DNA of 58,961 nt from Stentor coeruleus (GCA_001970955.1 MPUH01000382.1:1-58961); one strand, 5' to 3'; counted from the first letter of the stretch, positions 21,049-31,334 are shown. Notes: generated by a model from the sequence alone, not told the origin. Program-made: numbers and translations.

Positions 21049-22004
21049 TTAATTATTAACAGATATATTTGATTTGTTTAAAGTACCCAATGTTAATGAA
21101 CGCCTAAAAATTTTTGTCAATGAAGGGTTTATTACACTATGTTCATCACTGTTTAATAAAGATTCTATACAGATGCCTTTTACTTCTAAAAATTCGAGAA
21201 TTTTTTTAAGCTTTAAGTCGCTTATTTTTAATTCTTGAATATAATTATGTTGCTTATGGATTATATTGCATTGTTCCATCATTTTTTCAAAGAGTTTTTC
21301 AGCTTCAATAAAACGATTTGGGTCGTTGTAAATAATTTGTTCATATTCTAAATATTTTTTGTGCATTTTATCATAGTCTTCTTTTATTTTTAGGTTTTCA
21401 TTTGCTAATGCGTTTAGTTTTTTCACAAGTTTTTGGCTTTCTTTTCGTTCTTTTTCTAGCATCCCTGGGAGTTCACTTTTATATTTTTCTATATCGTTTT
21501 TAAACTCGAATTCTTCAAAATCTTTTTCTTTGATTGCTGATATTACTAGTCCTCGCCTGAGGATTGTAAAAAGCTCTTTAAATTCTGGAAAGTACTCAGA
21601 AACTTCTAAATATATCTCTGAATATATTTGAAATATTGTTGATTTAGCTGTTTTGTTTGAAAGCAAATGGGCAAGCTTTGAAGTAAAATGCTTCGCTTTA
21701 TCTAGGTTATGACTAATTTCAGTAAAGTCCCAGGTTTTTACAGTTTTTTTATGGTTTGGGTTTCTGAAAATTGGTTTTTCTTGGCTTATGCATGATTCAT
21801 TAGTTATTTTAGGCGAATAATCACCTAATCTCTTTTGCTTAAAACAACTGTTATTGTGAAGATGCTTCGAATATGGAGATTGCTTGATAAGAATTGAATT
21901 TGCTTAAAACAACTGTTATTGTGAAGATGCTTCGAATATGGGGATTGCTTGATAAGAATTGAAGTTCTTTTAAATGATTTCATTAATAATAAATGGGTTT
22001 TCAT
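21049..22004 (-). CDS. TSNAXIP1-like coiled-coil protein
   Basis: 296 residues when the 65-bp tandem duplication is counted once: MKTHLLLMKSFKRTS, then FTEISHNLDKAKHFTSKLAHLLSN and IFQIYSEIYLEVSEYFPEFKELFTIL, followed by coiled coil. The pattern of a helix with Y-x-E/Y-x(6)-F..F/Y ahead of coiled coil resembles the N-terminal domain of translin-associated factor X-interacting protein 1, found in ciliated organisms. The likeness is by eye and moderate. The stop TAA precedes the next minus-strand ATG by 14 bases. Confidence 0.6.
21834..21963. repeat. 65-bp tandem duplication without n
   Basis: Copies 21834-21898 and 21899-21963 differ by one base (GAGATTG versus GGGATTG). The 65-base shift breaks the N-terminus of the TSNAXIP1-like frame; one copy restores it. 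Confidence 0.92.
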
Positions 22005-22445
22005 GCTTGGTAATAACACACAAGTTAACAAAATTTAGTATTTATAATAAGCTTATGATAAAAATCAATTATTAATAAAACTTGTCATAAGCCATTTGCT
22101 ACCTAAAAACAATATATAAAATAGTCTCTTTATAACAAATAATAAATCATAGACCTCTATAAAATCTTTATAACCCTGTCAACTCATCTTTACAAAAAAC
22201 AAAATTTTTTCTTTAGTTATAATTTCCCTAATTCCAAAACTCCTTAACCAAAAATTATTCCCTTACTTTTCCAACATATTTTTATCACTAAATCAACACC
22301 GTCAATCTTTAATCCTACTTATCATATAATCCTCTTAAAAAAATCACAAAAATTCCTAAAATCATTTCTTATCATAAACCCATACTAAAATTTCTCACCC
22401 ACATTACAAAAAAAAGTCACATCAAGATTAAAATATCAAATAAAA
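22005..22445. other. divergent intergenic spacer
   Basis: AT-rich, becoming A/C-rich and nearly G-free in its right half before the next start. Nothing else recognised. Confidence 0.55.
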
Positions 22446-23078
22446 ATGTCTTATAGCCAATGTATATGCCGAAACTGTAAAAAGTCTTTTTATTTCTCAA
22501 ATAAAAGTACTCAAACTGAAAACTCATATGCCAACACTTCATTAATGCCATCATCTCCTCCTCCATTAGGTATTTTTACTACAAGTCAACCTGGTAGAAT
22601 CGTTAAAATCAAACCATGTAAAGGTGACCTTGATGAACTTACTGAAATATTTGAAGATTGTGACCTCTCAAGCATAAGCGGAAACGATTCTCTTGATTGC
22701 CTTTCTTGTAGAAAAAGCATTTTAAAAGACGAACCTAATCATTTTGTCCTTTCTGTGTCAACTAAAGACGAATTAACTGAAAGCACGAGAATTAAAAATG
22801 TTTTTAGCATAACAGCAAGACAAACACCTGATCTTTATCATAAGTCTGAAGAAAGTTCGAGAGTTAAAGCGAAAACACCTAGTCTTCATATGTATAATTT
22901 TAGCAAATCAAATTATTGTGAGAAGGATTGTTTTAGTCAAGGTTACGAGAATATGCTTGAAAATTGTAGGTATAAAGATAGTGATGAATTTAGGGAATGT
23001 TTTAAAAATCTTGTTATGATAGAAAAAAAATCACTACAAGAAAGTTTTTTTAGACAACCTGCAGGGAGGAGGTATTAA
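22446..23078 (+). CDS. unknown protein with N-terminal Cys cluster
   Basis: 210 residues. It begins MSYSQCICRNCKKSFYF, a C-x-C-x2-C cluster that could bind a metal with CLSC (about 85-88) further on. The rest is Ser/Glu-rich and probably disordered, with a Cys-containing C-terminal segment (YCEKDCFSQGY, DEFRECF). No known family recognised, no introns. Downstream is an A/C-rich 284-base spacer before the next plus-strand gene. Confidence 0.6.
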   Translation: MSYSQCICRNCKKSFYFSNKSTQTENSYANTSLMPSSPPPLGIFTTSQPGRIVKIKPCKGDLDELTEIFEDCDLSSISGNDSLDCLSCRKSILKDEPNHFVLSVSTKDELTESTRIKNVFSITARQTPDLYHKSEESSRVKAKTPSLHMYNFSKSNYCEKDCFSQGYENMLENCRYKDSDEFRECFKNLVMIEKKSLQESFFRQPAGRRY

Positions 23079-23362
23079 TGATATTTATATAATTATCTAA
23101 ATCCATACATAATCCACATATTTCCAACTCTTATACCCTCATTTCCAACAAATTCCCAATAGCAATTTTCCTATAAAAATGCATCAAAAAAAAAAAATCC
23201 TATCTAACAATTCATTCACACAACTTATTTTCGACCTACTCATAATCATTCTAAAATTTTCTTATAATATCCAAATCTACTAAATATTTATATATAAACT
23301 ACCTTAAATCATATATTATACAACTTATCATAGAAACCATAAAATATAGACAATATAAATAT

Positions 23363-24729
23363 ATGGGGTTTTTGTTCTTACGCTATGATAGTGGGATATT
23401 TCAGTCAAGCATGAAAAAAACTGAATTCCTGAAACTTGCTAGAAANATGATAGTGGGATATTTCAGTCAAGCATGAAAAAAACTGAATTCCTGAAACTTG
23501 CTAGAAAGCTTCAAATGACAGGAAATGAGGTTTACTTTTATGGAATTCAAGACTACTCAGAATTTGCTGCAAGCATTGTAGATGAGTGTGGCTGGCTTAA
23601 TTGTGGAGAAAGATCTTTAAATAATGATGAAGACCTACAATCTAATTTCAATGAAGGGCTTGCAAATCCCTACATTTCAGTGATTCTTGTTTCTTTGAAA
23701 GATATAGAACTTATTAGAAAAAATTATGATATCACAAGTGAGTTACCAGAATTTGATTGTCTTAGTTTTGAGTGGGTTAATGATAAATGGCAAGAAATTC
23801 CTTATGAACTTTTTGAATCGATGTATAATCCTGATTTGTCAGCTCATGAAAATGTTGTCAATACAATTAGGGCTATTGTTTACCCTCAGATCGCAGCAGT
23901 TGAAAATACTTTTTCCGAAATGAGTTCTGACAATAAAACAAGTCTAAAAAGCGGAAAAGATACTTTAAGAAGGACAAATAAAAAACTAGACAACCTAGCT
24001 TCAAAAGCTCATGACAATGCAAACCCAGATCTTGAACTAAATAAAAAGCTTGAAGAAATATATAGCGATATATTAAAACTCACCTCCGATGCAGAAATGT
24101 TTATAGAAAATGGAACAAAGATTTTACAAAACATGAAACAAGAGAAAATCATCATGGATTTCGACCCATCCCAAGTTATCAAATACGCAACAAATTTTAA
24201 CCAGCAGCAAATAACTCTTATAGAAAAACAAAGTCAAGGTAATGATTATCATTTATTAACTGTGACAAACAACACGAGCTATCATTGGGAAAACCTTGTA
24301 ATTTATATCAAAGAAAGCGAAAAAAGATTACTAGAAATCCCAATTTTAAAACCATATGAAACTCTTAACTTAGAAGCTGAATACGAATTTGAACTTCTTA
24401 ATAATTTTGGTTGCTTTTCAATGCAGGTGTATTTTGGTAATCATCAAGTCAGTGAAGAAATTCCAATTTGCAGAATATTACTCCTTGAACTAAAAAAAAA
24501 TGGACATATTTATGAGATTATAACAAAGAATCAATACATTGCAATGCAAAATTGCACTATTTGGTATAAAGGGAGTAGCAATGAGGATAAAAGTATTGCA
24601 GCAAGTTTCACTAATTTTGGCACTAAAAAGTTTGCAATAAGAGATTTGAAACATGGAGATCAAGTTGAGTTTCTTGTTTACAATGAGAGAATGAATCTTT
24701 CGGAACTAAAAAAGTTTACAGTAGATTAA
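23363..24729 (+). CDS. unknown protein, join-damaged N-terminus
   Basis: About 434 residues when the duplicated join at n 23446 is counted once. ATG 23363 then reads MGFLFLRYDSGIFQSS into KKTEFLKLARKLQMTGNEV, a better start than the inner Met at 23473. The N-terminal half looks globular (FYGIQDYSEFAASIVDECGW, ISVILVSLKDIELI), followed by a short coiled coil (about 170-235), then a beta-rich C-terminal half. It resembles no family I can name. It lies 101 bases upstream of the carbonic anhydrase-related gene on the same strand. Confidence 0.65.
23385..23507. repeat. 61-bp direct duplicate around n at 23446
   Basis: 23385-23445 equals 23447-23507. With the n it adds 62 bases, shifting the frame and hiding the true start of the downstream gene. 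Confidence 0.95.
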
Positions 24730-24830
24730 GTTATTAGATCTTATCTAAAAGGATTTTAAGCATAATAAGTTTAGGTATATAAATTAAAATGCCTAATATG
24801 AGGATTGTATATAAATAAAATATTAGAATA

Positions 24831-25628
24831 ATGATATTCTTATATTTACTTAGTATTACTCTAGCTTGGAACTATGCTGAAGAAGGTCGTGATTGGGATG
24901 ATTTATGTAGCAATGGTGCTTTGCAATCCCCTATAAACATCAACCCATATATTACAGTAAATATTACCCAAAACTCTTCATCATATTGGTTTTTATCTTT
25001 AGGCTATTCTAATACCTGGGTTTATAACAGTAATTCCTCATCATCATTTACTGGATTTACTTATAATATCGATTTAAACTTACATATTATAGCTGATTTC
25101 GGTCAAGTAAAAATAAAACCTAGCGGGCTTATATACAATACAAAATCCATATCTTTTCATAGTCCTTCTGAGCATACAATTGATGGAGAAAGATATCCTT
25201 TAGAACTACAAATAACTCATACAACAGGAAAGGAAACTTTGATATTGGTAATATTATATAAATATAGTGTGAATTCTAATAGACTTTTAGATGAAGTGAT
25301 TTCAGCTTTTGGTAGTATTTTAGGTCAAGATATAGATTTGAAAAATGCAATTGATGGATGGTTTGCTATAAAGGATTTTTATTATTATAATGGGTCTATG
25401 ACTATTCCTCCTTGTGAAGAGAATATTCAATATGTTGTTTATGAAAAAATTATGCCAGCTTCTGTGAGTCAGATTGAGTATTTTAAGAATATTGTTTCAG
25501 GGAATAGTAGGTCTGTTATGCCACAGAATTCAAGGAAATTAGAACATTATAAGGGATTAGAGGATAAAGAAGGCTATGGAAAGTGGTTAGGCATTATGGC
25601 TTTAGTTTATTTTATTTTAATAGCATGA
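24831..25628 (+). CDS. secreted/anchored alpha-carbonic anhydrase-related protein
   Basis: 265 residues. Signal peptide MIFLYLLSITLA, mature start WNYAEEGRDW, then the alpha-CA landmarks QSPINI (32-37), FHSPSEHTIDG, and MTIPPCEEN (TPPC motif). Of the three zinc ligands, the first His is Ser108, the second is kept (His110), and the third, in the usual E-x-H, is Gln127 (LELQITH). Two missing ligands predict loss of CO2 hydration, as in CA-related proteins. The hydrophobic end WLGIMALVYFILIA suggests a GPI signal or tail anchor. Many N-x-S/T sites fit a surface protein. No intron. The family is clear; loss of activity is inferred. Confidence 0.88.
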   Translation: MIFLYLLSITLAWNYAEEGRDWDDLCSNGALQSPININPYITVNITQNSSSYWFLSLGYSNTWVYNSNSSSSFTGFTYNIDLNLHIIADFGQVKIKPSGLIYNTKSISFHSPSEHTIDGERYPLELQITHTTGKETLILVILYKYSVNSNRLLDEVISAFGSILGQDIDLKNAIDGWFAIKDFYYYNGSMTIPPCEENIQYVVYEKIMPASVSQIEYFKNIVSGNSRSVMPQNSRKLEHYKGLEDKEGYGKWLGIMALVYFILIA

Positions 25629-25688
25629 TAGAGTTTTGTATGCAGAAATTAAATCATCTTTATAAGAATTATTATGAACTACTAATGA

Positions 25689-27185
25689 TTAAGAAGTCAG
25701 TCCGTTTTCAATACCATCTAAAAGGTTTTCAAAGAACTGCTTAGTAACTTGGAAGTAATTTGTCAGATCACTCTTATAATGATAAAATTTCGATTTGTCA
25801 GTAATATTTAAGTCTAGAAATTCATCTAAAGGTTTTTCTACAAGTTCATGTAAGTGATCTGTATTTTCTTCAAGCTTTTCTTGTAGATGTTCAAAAAGAT
25901 TTTTTTCTAATCCAGGTGCAAGATAATATCCAAAAACATAAGTCCACTTTAAAACCCTTCTACATCTTATAACTTGCTCAACAGCAAGTTTTAAAAACTC
26001 AACTTCGCCTATTGGATATTGTTTAATATCGTGTAGTTGCTGCATTTTTTTTTCAATTTGAGGCATTTGTTTATCTTTAGCTAAAATTTGCGCTTTAGAG
26101 TGGTTGTTGAATCGTTCGAAGTACCACATGTATTTGTCTAATTCAGTTTTAGCACTTTTTCTTTGACTCTCTTGAGATTTAAAAGCTTCATTTTTAGCTA
26201 CTAGGTCTTCGTACTTATTGCATTTATAGTATCCTCCTGTGGTTGATCCATGTTCAGACCATATCCCACTACAAAGCCAGCAAAACTCATAACCACAACC
26301 TCCAAAATCCCTATAACAAGTCATATGATTACATCCTTGATTTTTTTCAATAGGTTTTCTACACGAAGGGCATTGTTTAGTATTAGCCAAAATCCAATTA
26401 ATATTCTCGCTTTCAGCTGAGTTTTTAATAGTCCAATCTTTTACAGCCAAGCATAAAGTTGGTCTATGCGCTTCATCTCCACAATTAAAGCAAAAAACAT
26501 AGCCACAATTACATGAGATTTCATGGATGCCCATATTACTAAACTCAGCAACATAGTCACACCCTGGATATGGGCAAAATCTATACATCGGGTTCATAGC
26601 AATAAAGTTATCACATTTAAGCTTCAAGTATTTATTATAGTTTTCACCATTTGAATATTTCTTAATCATACTCTCTGGGATTTTAAACGTACAGCCAAAA
26701 TTTGGGCATATTGCATGAACTATAGTTCCTTGACGTATAAGATCTTCTAAATAGCAGCTCCAGCAATTACAGCAAAATGCATGGCCACACATTAAAGCAT
26801 CCCTTTCAGCTCTATCTTCAAAACATATCTGACATAATCCTTGAGTTCCATGGACTAGTTTAAGTGAACCTAATTTTTTTCCACGAGTTTTTGATATGTC
26901 TGTATTACTTGGTTCAAGAATTCCAGCTTGGATTCTAACTTTTGATTCATTCTCAAACCAATCTTCTTGAAGTTTATAAGGCTTCCATTTGTAGTGATTA
27001 AGAAGAATCAGAGATTCATCAGCTGAGATCCCAAACATTTCACTGTACTCCTCCATTGCTGATTGGATTTTGTGAGAAATGTCAGTAATTGTGAGGATCG
27101 AGTATGATTTTTGACGAACGTGGATTGGCTGAGAATAATCGTCTTCTTCATTTTCTTCGTCCCAGTCTTCATCGGAATCTGACAT
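25689..27185 (-). CDS. ARIH1: Ariadne-type RBR E3 ubiquitin ligase
   Basis: 498 residues, normal for ARIH1-type ligases. Order: acidic N-terminus (SDEDWDEENEEDD), UBA-like helices (about 35-75), RING1 CQICFEDRAERDALMCGHAFC, in-between-RING (CPYPGCDYVAEF...CNCGYVFCFNCGDEAH), RING2 CPSCRKPIEKNQGCNHMTC with the presumed thioester Cys as the last residue of that block, and the Ariadne domain (about 330-498) that autoinhibits until neddylated cullin binds. Ubiquitin passes from E2 to that Cys, then to substrate. No intron. It converges on the carbonic anhydrase-related gene 60 bases away. Confidence 0.95.
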   Translation of the reverse strand: MSDSDEDWDEENEEDDYSQPIHVRQKSYSILTITDISHKIQSAMEEYSEMFGISADESLILLNHYKWKPYKLQEDWFENESKVRIQAGILEPSNTDISKTRGKKLGSLKLVHGTQGLCQICFEDRAERDALMCGHAFCCNCWSCYLEDLIRQGTIVHAICPNFGCTFKIPESMIKKYSNGENYNKYLKLKCDNFIAMNPMYRFCPYPGCDYVAEFSNMGIHEISCNCGYVFCFNCGDEAHRPTLCLAVKDWTIKNSAESENINWILANTKQCPSCRKPIEKNQGCNHMTCYRDFGGCGYEFCWLCSGIWSEHGSTTGGYYKCNKYEDLVAKNEAFKSQESQRKSAKTELDKYMWYFERFNNHSKAQILAKDKQMPQIEKKMQQLHDIKQYPIGEVEFLKLAVEQVIRCRRVLKWTYVFGYYLAPGLEKNLFEHLQEKLEENTDHLHELVEKPLDEFLDLNITDKSKFYHYKSDLTNYFQVTKQFFENLLDGIENGLTS

Positions 27186-27465
27186 TTTTATATATTTATT
27201 ATGTATGAAACTAGAATGGCTATATTGAAATAATCAATTAGTCTTATTAAATGTTTTAGTTTAGAAAGTTTGTATATAATTTATAAAAATATAAGTATAA
27301 TTATGAATTTTATATATGCTTGTATATGATATTTAGAGTTTAGTTTTTGTTTTTTATTTTTTATTATATTTTATCTATTACAAGAGTTTTAATTGTTAAT
27401 AGCTTAAGCCTTATGAAAAAAAGTAATATAAAGTTTTAAATAGTTCCAAAGAGATTATATAATAA

Positions 27466-27708
27466 ATGGAAGATGAAAAAAGCTCGAATAACTCTCCTAA
27501 GCCGATTATTATAAGTAGAAACAAAGATAATAGGTCAAATACTTATGCACCAAACAGGATGGTAGGTAAAATTTCTAAGAAGAGAGTTGTGTTTGTTGAT
27601 AGAGTGAAAAATGCTCCATTGTGTACTGTATTTAATTATGAACAAGTTGATATTGCTGATGAGGATGATATGCAAAAATCAACAAGCTGCGCATGTTTCG
27701 TTTTTTAA
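27466..27708 (+). CDS. small protein with CaaX-like C-terminus
   Basis: 80 residues. A disordered N-terminus leads into KKRVVFVDRVKNAPLCTVFNYEQVD and ends STSCACFVF. The last four residues, CFVF, fit a CaaX prenylation box (Phe at X favours geranylgeranylation), with a second Cys two residues upstream that could be palmitoylated. It would then sit on a membrane. The hydrophobic-basic core resembles small ciliate membrane-associated proteins but I cannot name a family. The ATG is preceded by TATATAATAA. Confidence 0.6.
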   Translation: MEDEKSSNNSPKPIIISRNKDNRSNTYAPNRMVGKISKKRVVFVDRVKNAPLCTVFNYEQVDIADEDDMQKSTSCACFVF

Positions 27709-28789
27709 TGAAATTTAAAAAAGAGATTTACTTGGGCAATTTAGCTTTGGTAGTATCGTTATATTAAATAGGTAAATTTATGATTTTTGTTGTTAATTTG
27801 TCTGATTTTTGTGATTTGAGGTTGGTTTTAGATTTGATTTGTTAGTGGGAAATGATGAAAATTAAGATTTAGGATATTTTTTGGTTTATAGGAAGAATAG
27901 AGAGGGGTGCTGGATGGTAAAGTTAGTGTTATTTGTTAGAATTGGGTAATTTGAGAAGTTTTTAGCAATTTTGAAAAGGTTTAGAAATATGTGTGAGATG
28001 GAGATGAGATGTTGGAATTGTTGCTGATGCTATTTTGCTATTTATATGAAGATTATTTCAGCTAATGATTGGGCTAATGCGTGGTAATCGTTAATTATGT
28101 TATGGAGATTAAATTAGCATTGAAATTTGCATCGTCCAAACGAATTTACTACACTTTTATTAGGTTTCGCTGCAGATAGATGCAATTTACTTAAAGATAT
28201 TATCATTAATAATATGATTTATTAGTTTCGGATAAAATAAATGTATAAAGTAAACCCTCTACTTTATAATATTATCGGGGATTTTGAAGATATTATAAAC
28301 TAAAGTTAAGACTAGACGAGTTTCTAGATTTATGGCAGCTCTTTTACCAATTTTTATATGATTTAAAGTGAGTTTATAAACAGAGGATTATTATAAACTA
28401 GAGGGGTTATAATATAAGAGATATTATAAAGTAGAAGGTTTATTGTATACATTTTTTGCAACCTAATAAAATGTTCATTATTATTTATGATATTCCTAAA
28501 TAAATTATCTTCAAAAAATGTCAAGCTTTACTTACCAAAAAAAAATATCATCCATTTAATTTAAATCATCATCAAACTAAAATCATCCCATATTCACAAT
28601 ATCCTATATAATTTCATCACTTCTCTTTAATTAAAAAACTCATTCAAAATCTATGTATGACTTAAAAAAACTAACACCCGACTTAAGAAAATATCCAACC
28701 CATCATCTCATCAATACCCATATTTTAAAATCATCACTATTAAATCACTTGCAAATCTAATTACCAAAACAGTATATCTATTTCCTATC
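27709..28789. other. 1.1-kb convergent spacer holding a MITE-like element
   Basis: Both neighbours end here. It begins G/T-rich (27781-27840: 14 G, 1 C), ends A/C-rich (28621-28680: 12 C, 3 G), and the switch falls around the inverted-repeat element at 28239-28454. No coding frame recognised. Confidence 0.65.
28239..28454. mobile_element. MITE-like element with 34-bp terminal inverted repeats
   Basis: 28239-28272 and the reverse complement of 28421-28454 match at 31 of 34 positions; both begin AAATGTATA and share TCTACTTTATAATAT. Variants of the unit CCTCTA(C/G)TTTATAAT recur inside (28391-28416 on the minus strand), a sub-repeat style seen in pogo/Tigger-type ends. It has no coding capacity, so is non-autonomous. 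TA dinucleotides flank the likely ends, consistent with a TA target. Confidence 0.75.
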
Positions 28790-30028
28790 CTACTTCTTAG
28801 CATATCCAGGTAAATTCCCTATACTAGGATAGTCTGTATAGCTTCCTGGTCCAGGGTTAGGATTTTTAATATCCTTATTTTTTTTTTCACTTCCAAATCC
28901 CCATTTAGGTCCTTCAACCTGTTTATTCACATCATAATGTCCAGGTCCTGGGACAAAAACTCCTTTTTCTATAGAAAAATTAAGCCCTTTCTGTTCTTTC
29001 CCAATAGTCCATTTCAGTTCACTACATGATAAACTTGGATTATATTCTCCAGGTCCAGGATTAAGGTTTTTTTTATTAGAAGCAGTCTTAGGTCTCATAG
29101 TAAAAGCAGGTGCATTGGTTTTATTAACAATATTATACTCCCCTGGTCCTGGGGTTTCAAATATATTATTAATAGGTTTTCTTGCAGATGATCCAAATAC
29201 TGATGCACTTTTTCCTATAGTAACTTGTGGAGAATATGCACCAGGTCCAGGGATTTCTTTAGTATTTGATGATAAACTCCCTCTTGAAGACTTACCTAAA
29301 CTCCATCCTGGAGTTTTATTTATAGAATCTGATGGGTTATAACTTCCTGGACCTGGGTTACTATTTTGAATACTGCTTTGGGGTCTTCCAGTTATAGTAA
29401 ATCCTTTTTTACTTATTAAATCTGTATTTGAATATGACCCTGGACCAGGAACATTTACTTTAGAAGAATTACTTCTAGCCTGAGAACCAAAACCCCAACT
29501 TGGCCCAATTGTTTTTGCATCAGAATTATAAGTTCCAGGACCTGGAAGACTATCTGAGTTTGGTCTTTCAGTTCTTGACCCTGAACCTATTTTATAAGCT
29601 GGGGCTCTATCTTTTACAGCTAATTCATTTGAACTTTGATCATAATGTCCTGGACCTGGGTTTAAAGAATTATTATTTTGATCTTTACGACCTAGCATTG
29701 TAAATTTAGGACCAGGTACAACTTTTGGTTCAACTTGATAAGCCCCTGGACCTGGAGTTTCTAATGTTTCGCTTAGAGGAAGTCTTTTTGAAGAACCGAT
29801 TTTAGGAGCGGGTTTATTGATGATTGTACTTTTTGCTTCATAAGTTCCTGGACCTGGAGTTGTTGAGGATAAGAGGGCAGGGCGAGAACTTGTTCCAATT
29901 TTGAAGTTTGGAGGTTTTTCAAGATTGCATAAGGTAGGGTTGTAGTTACCTGGGCCAGGTGTTGTGAAATTGTTTTTATCTTCTGATCTACCTCTGAATG
30001 TCCATGCTGGTGCAGAAGAGGTACTCAT
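28790..30028 (-). CDS. sperm-tail PG-rich (SHIPPO/ODF3-like) repeat protein
   Basis: 412 residues built from about 12 repeats of the STPGR type (T/N-P-G-P-G-x-Y with W/F-x-x-G or S-S-R segments between), for example TTPGPGNYNP, ETPGPGAYQV and NPGPGSYTDY. Proteins of this family line axonemal doublet microtubules or cortical fibres. The whole protein is repeats with no other domain. No intron is required; TAG ends the frame after GYAKK. It is divergent from the methyltransferase gene with 106 bases between ATGs. Confidence 0.88.
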   Translation of the reverse strand: MSTSSAPAWTFRGRSEDKNNFTTPGPGNYNPTLCNLEKPPNFKIGTSSRPALLSSTTPGPGTYEAKSTIINKPAPKIGSSKRLPLSETLETPGPGAYQVEPKVVPGPKFTMLGRKDQNNNSLNPGPGHYDQSSNELAVKDRAPAYKIGSGSRTERPNSDSLPGPGTYNSDAKTIGPSWGFGSQARSNSSKVNVPGPGSYSNTDLISKKGFTITGRPQSSIQNSNPGPGSYNPSDSINKTPGWSLGKSSRGSLSSNTKEIPGPGAYSPQVTIGKSASVFGSSARKPINNIFETPGPGEYNIVNKTNAPAFTMRPKTASNKKNLNPGPGEYNPSLSCSELKWTIGKEQKGLNFSIEKGVFVPGPGHYDVNKQVEGPKWGFGSEKKNKDIKNPNPGPGSYTDYPSIGNLPGYAKK

Positions 30029-30134
30029 ATGATTATTAATAATTATGCGGATTTTTAGGAGGTATGGCTAATTTTTGATCTTAGGAAGTTATAAAAATAT
30101 GATGAAGTAATTCATACATAATTTAGTTAGGTAA

Positions 30135-31142
30135 ATGGCTTTTCAGTCTGGTGCAACATATGGTTATAATCGAGTTTCTCAGAATCAACTTATGGCTGCA
30201 TGTCAGTTTATAGATGATATTACCGAATGTTTTAAACACACAATTTTACCTTCTAACTCTTTATTACAGGTAGCAGACTATGGATGCTCAGAAGGTATTA
30301 ATTCAATCACAATCTTTTCTGAAGTTTTTTCTAAGTTTCGAAAAAGCTCAAAAAACCCAATCATGATTACCCACACAGATTTACCTAAAAATGACTGGGT
30401 AGAATTTAATAATTTTATACAAACATCAGAGAAAAGCTATTTGAAAATTAATAATGTTTACTACTCAACTATTGGTCGGTCATATTTCAATCAAATTTTC
30501 CCTAAAGAAAGTATTCACATAGCATATGCAAGCTATTCTATGCATTATTTATCAGCTAAACCAAAGAGAAACCCCGGCGAGTACTTTTGGGTTTTTCCTA
30601 ATTTAATTACCCAAGCATGTAAAGATATGAAACAGCTTCTTAATCTTCGTATAGAAGAAATTATTACTGGAGGGTATTTTTTTTTTATTATTAATGCAAG
30701 AGAAAATATTAATGAAGATCCAAGCTTATCAAGATACAGTTTTAATGTGATTAAAAAATTAATGGATAGAGGGGATGTTTTACCTGATGAATTCACAAAT
30801 TTCGTATGGCAATCATTTCCTTATCATATAACAGAAATACAAAAAATCTTACAAGAACTTAATGGGAGAATAGAGATAATAAAATGTGAATACGGGAAAA
30901 TATTATCTCCTTATTATTCAGAATACCTTGAAACTAATGATATTGATGCCTTTGAGAAAAAAATTACAGATATGATAGTGGTTAGGATGAAAAATGCTTT
31001 ATTTTCATGTTTATTAAGGAGTGAGGAAGAGAAAATGAGAATACTTTGTATGGCATTGGATGAAATCAAATTGACTATCAGAAATGAAATTCAGCCATTT
31101 TATCAAGATTATATAGTAGTAATACTTAAAAAAATCTCATAA
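30135..31142 (+). CDS. SABATH-family SAM-dependent carboxyl methyltransferase-like protein
   Basis: 335 residues, in the SABATH range (about 350-380). The family methylates carboxyls or N atoms of small molecules such as salicylate, jasmonate and xanthine in plants. Signs: N-terminal GYNRVSQNQ, SAM site VADYGCSEGINSI (46-58), HTDLPKNDWVEFNNF matching the NDLPxNDFN motif, YASYSMHYLS, then an alpha-helical cap. The plant SYSLMWLS-like site reads SYSMHYLS. Substrate cannot be told. Such genes are known mainly from plants, some fungi, bacteria and protists, so ancestry is of interest. No intron. Confidence 0.8.
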   Translation: MAFQSGATYGYNRVSQNQLMAACQFIDDITECFKHTILPSNSLLQVADYGCSEGINSITIFSEVFSKFRKSSKNPIMITHTDLPKNDWVEFNNFIQTSEKSYLKINNVYYSTIGRSYFNQIFPKESIHIAYASYSMHYLSAKPKRNPGEYFWVFPNLITQACKDMKQLLNLRIEEIITGGYFFFIINARENINEDPSLSRYSFNVIKKLMDRGDVLPDEFTNFVWQSFPYHITEIQKILQELNGRIEIIKCEYGKILSPYYSEYLETNDIDAFEKKITDMIVVRMKNALFSCLLRSEEEKMRILCMALDEIKLTIRNEIQPFYQDYIVVILKKIS

Positions 31143-31334
31143 TCCTTATATTTGTAACAGTATATCTTAAATTTATTTATCATAACAACGAATATCTTTT
31201 CAATATAAAATACAAAAATTTTAAGATAAAAAATTATCATCATCAAAAAACCTAGTATATATAAATTACTATGAAAAACACCACAAACATCATACTCTTT
31301 AAATTAAAAAAAAATATCTTAAGTAATTATCTGA

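Noticed and set aside
27743..27860. Possible U4 snRNA: AGCTTTG..GTAGTATCGTTA with TTGTTAATTTG at U4-like spacing
   Set aside because: No kink-turn 5' stem-loop (no AATGA...CCGAGG), no central stem and no clear Sm site; in an AT-rich GT-biased spacer this may be chance. A covariance-model search would settle it.
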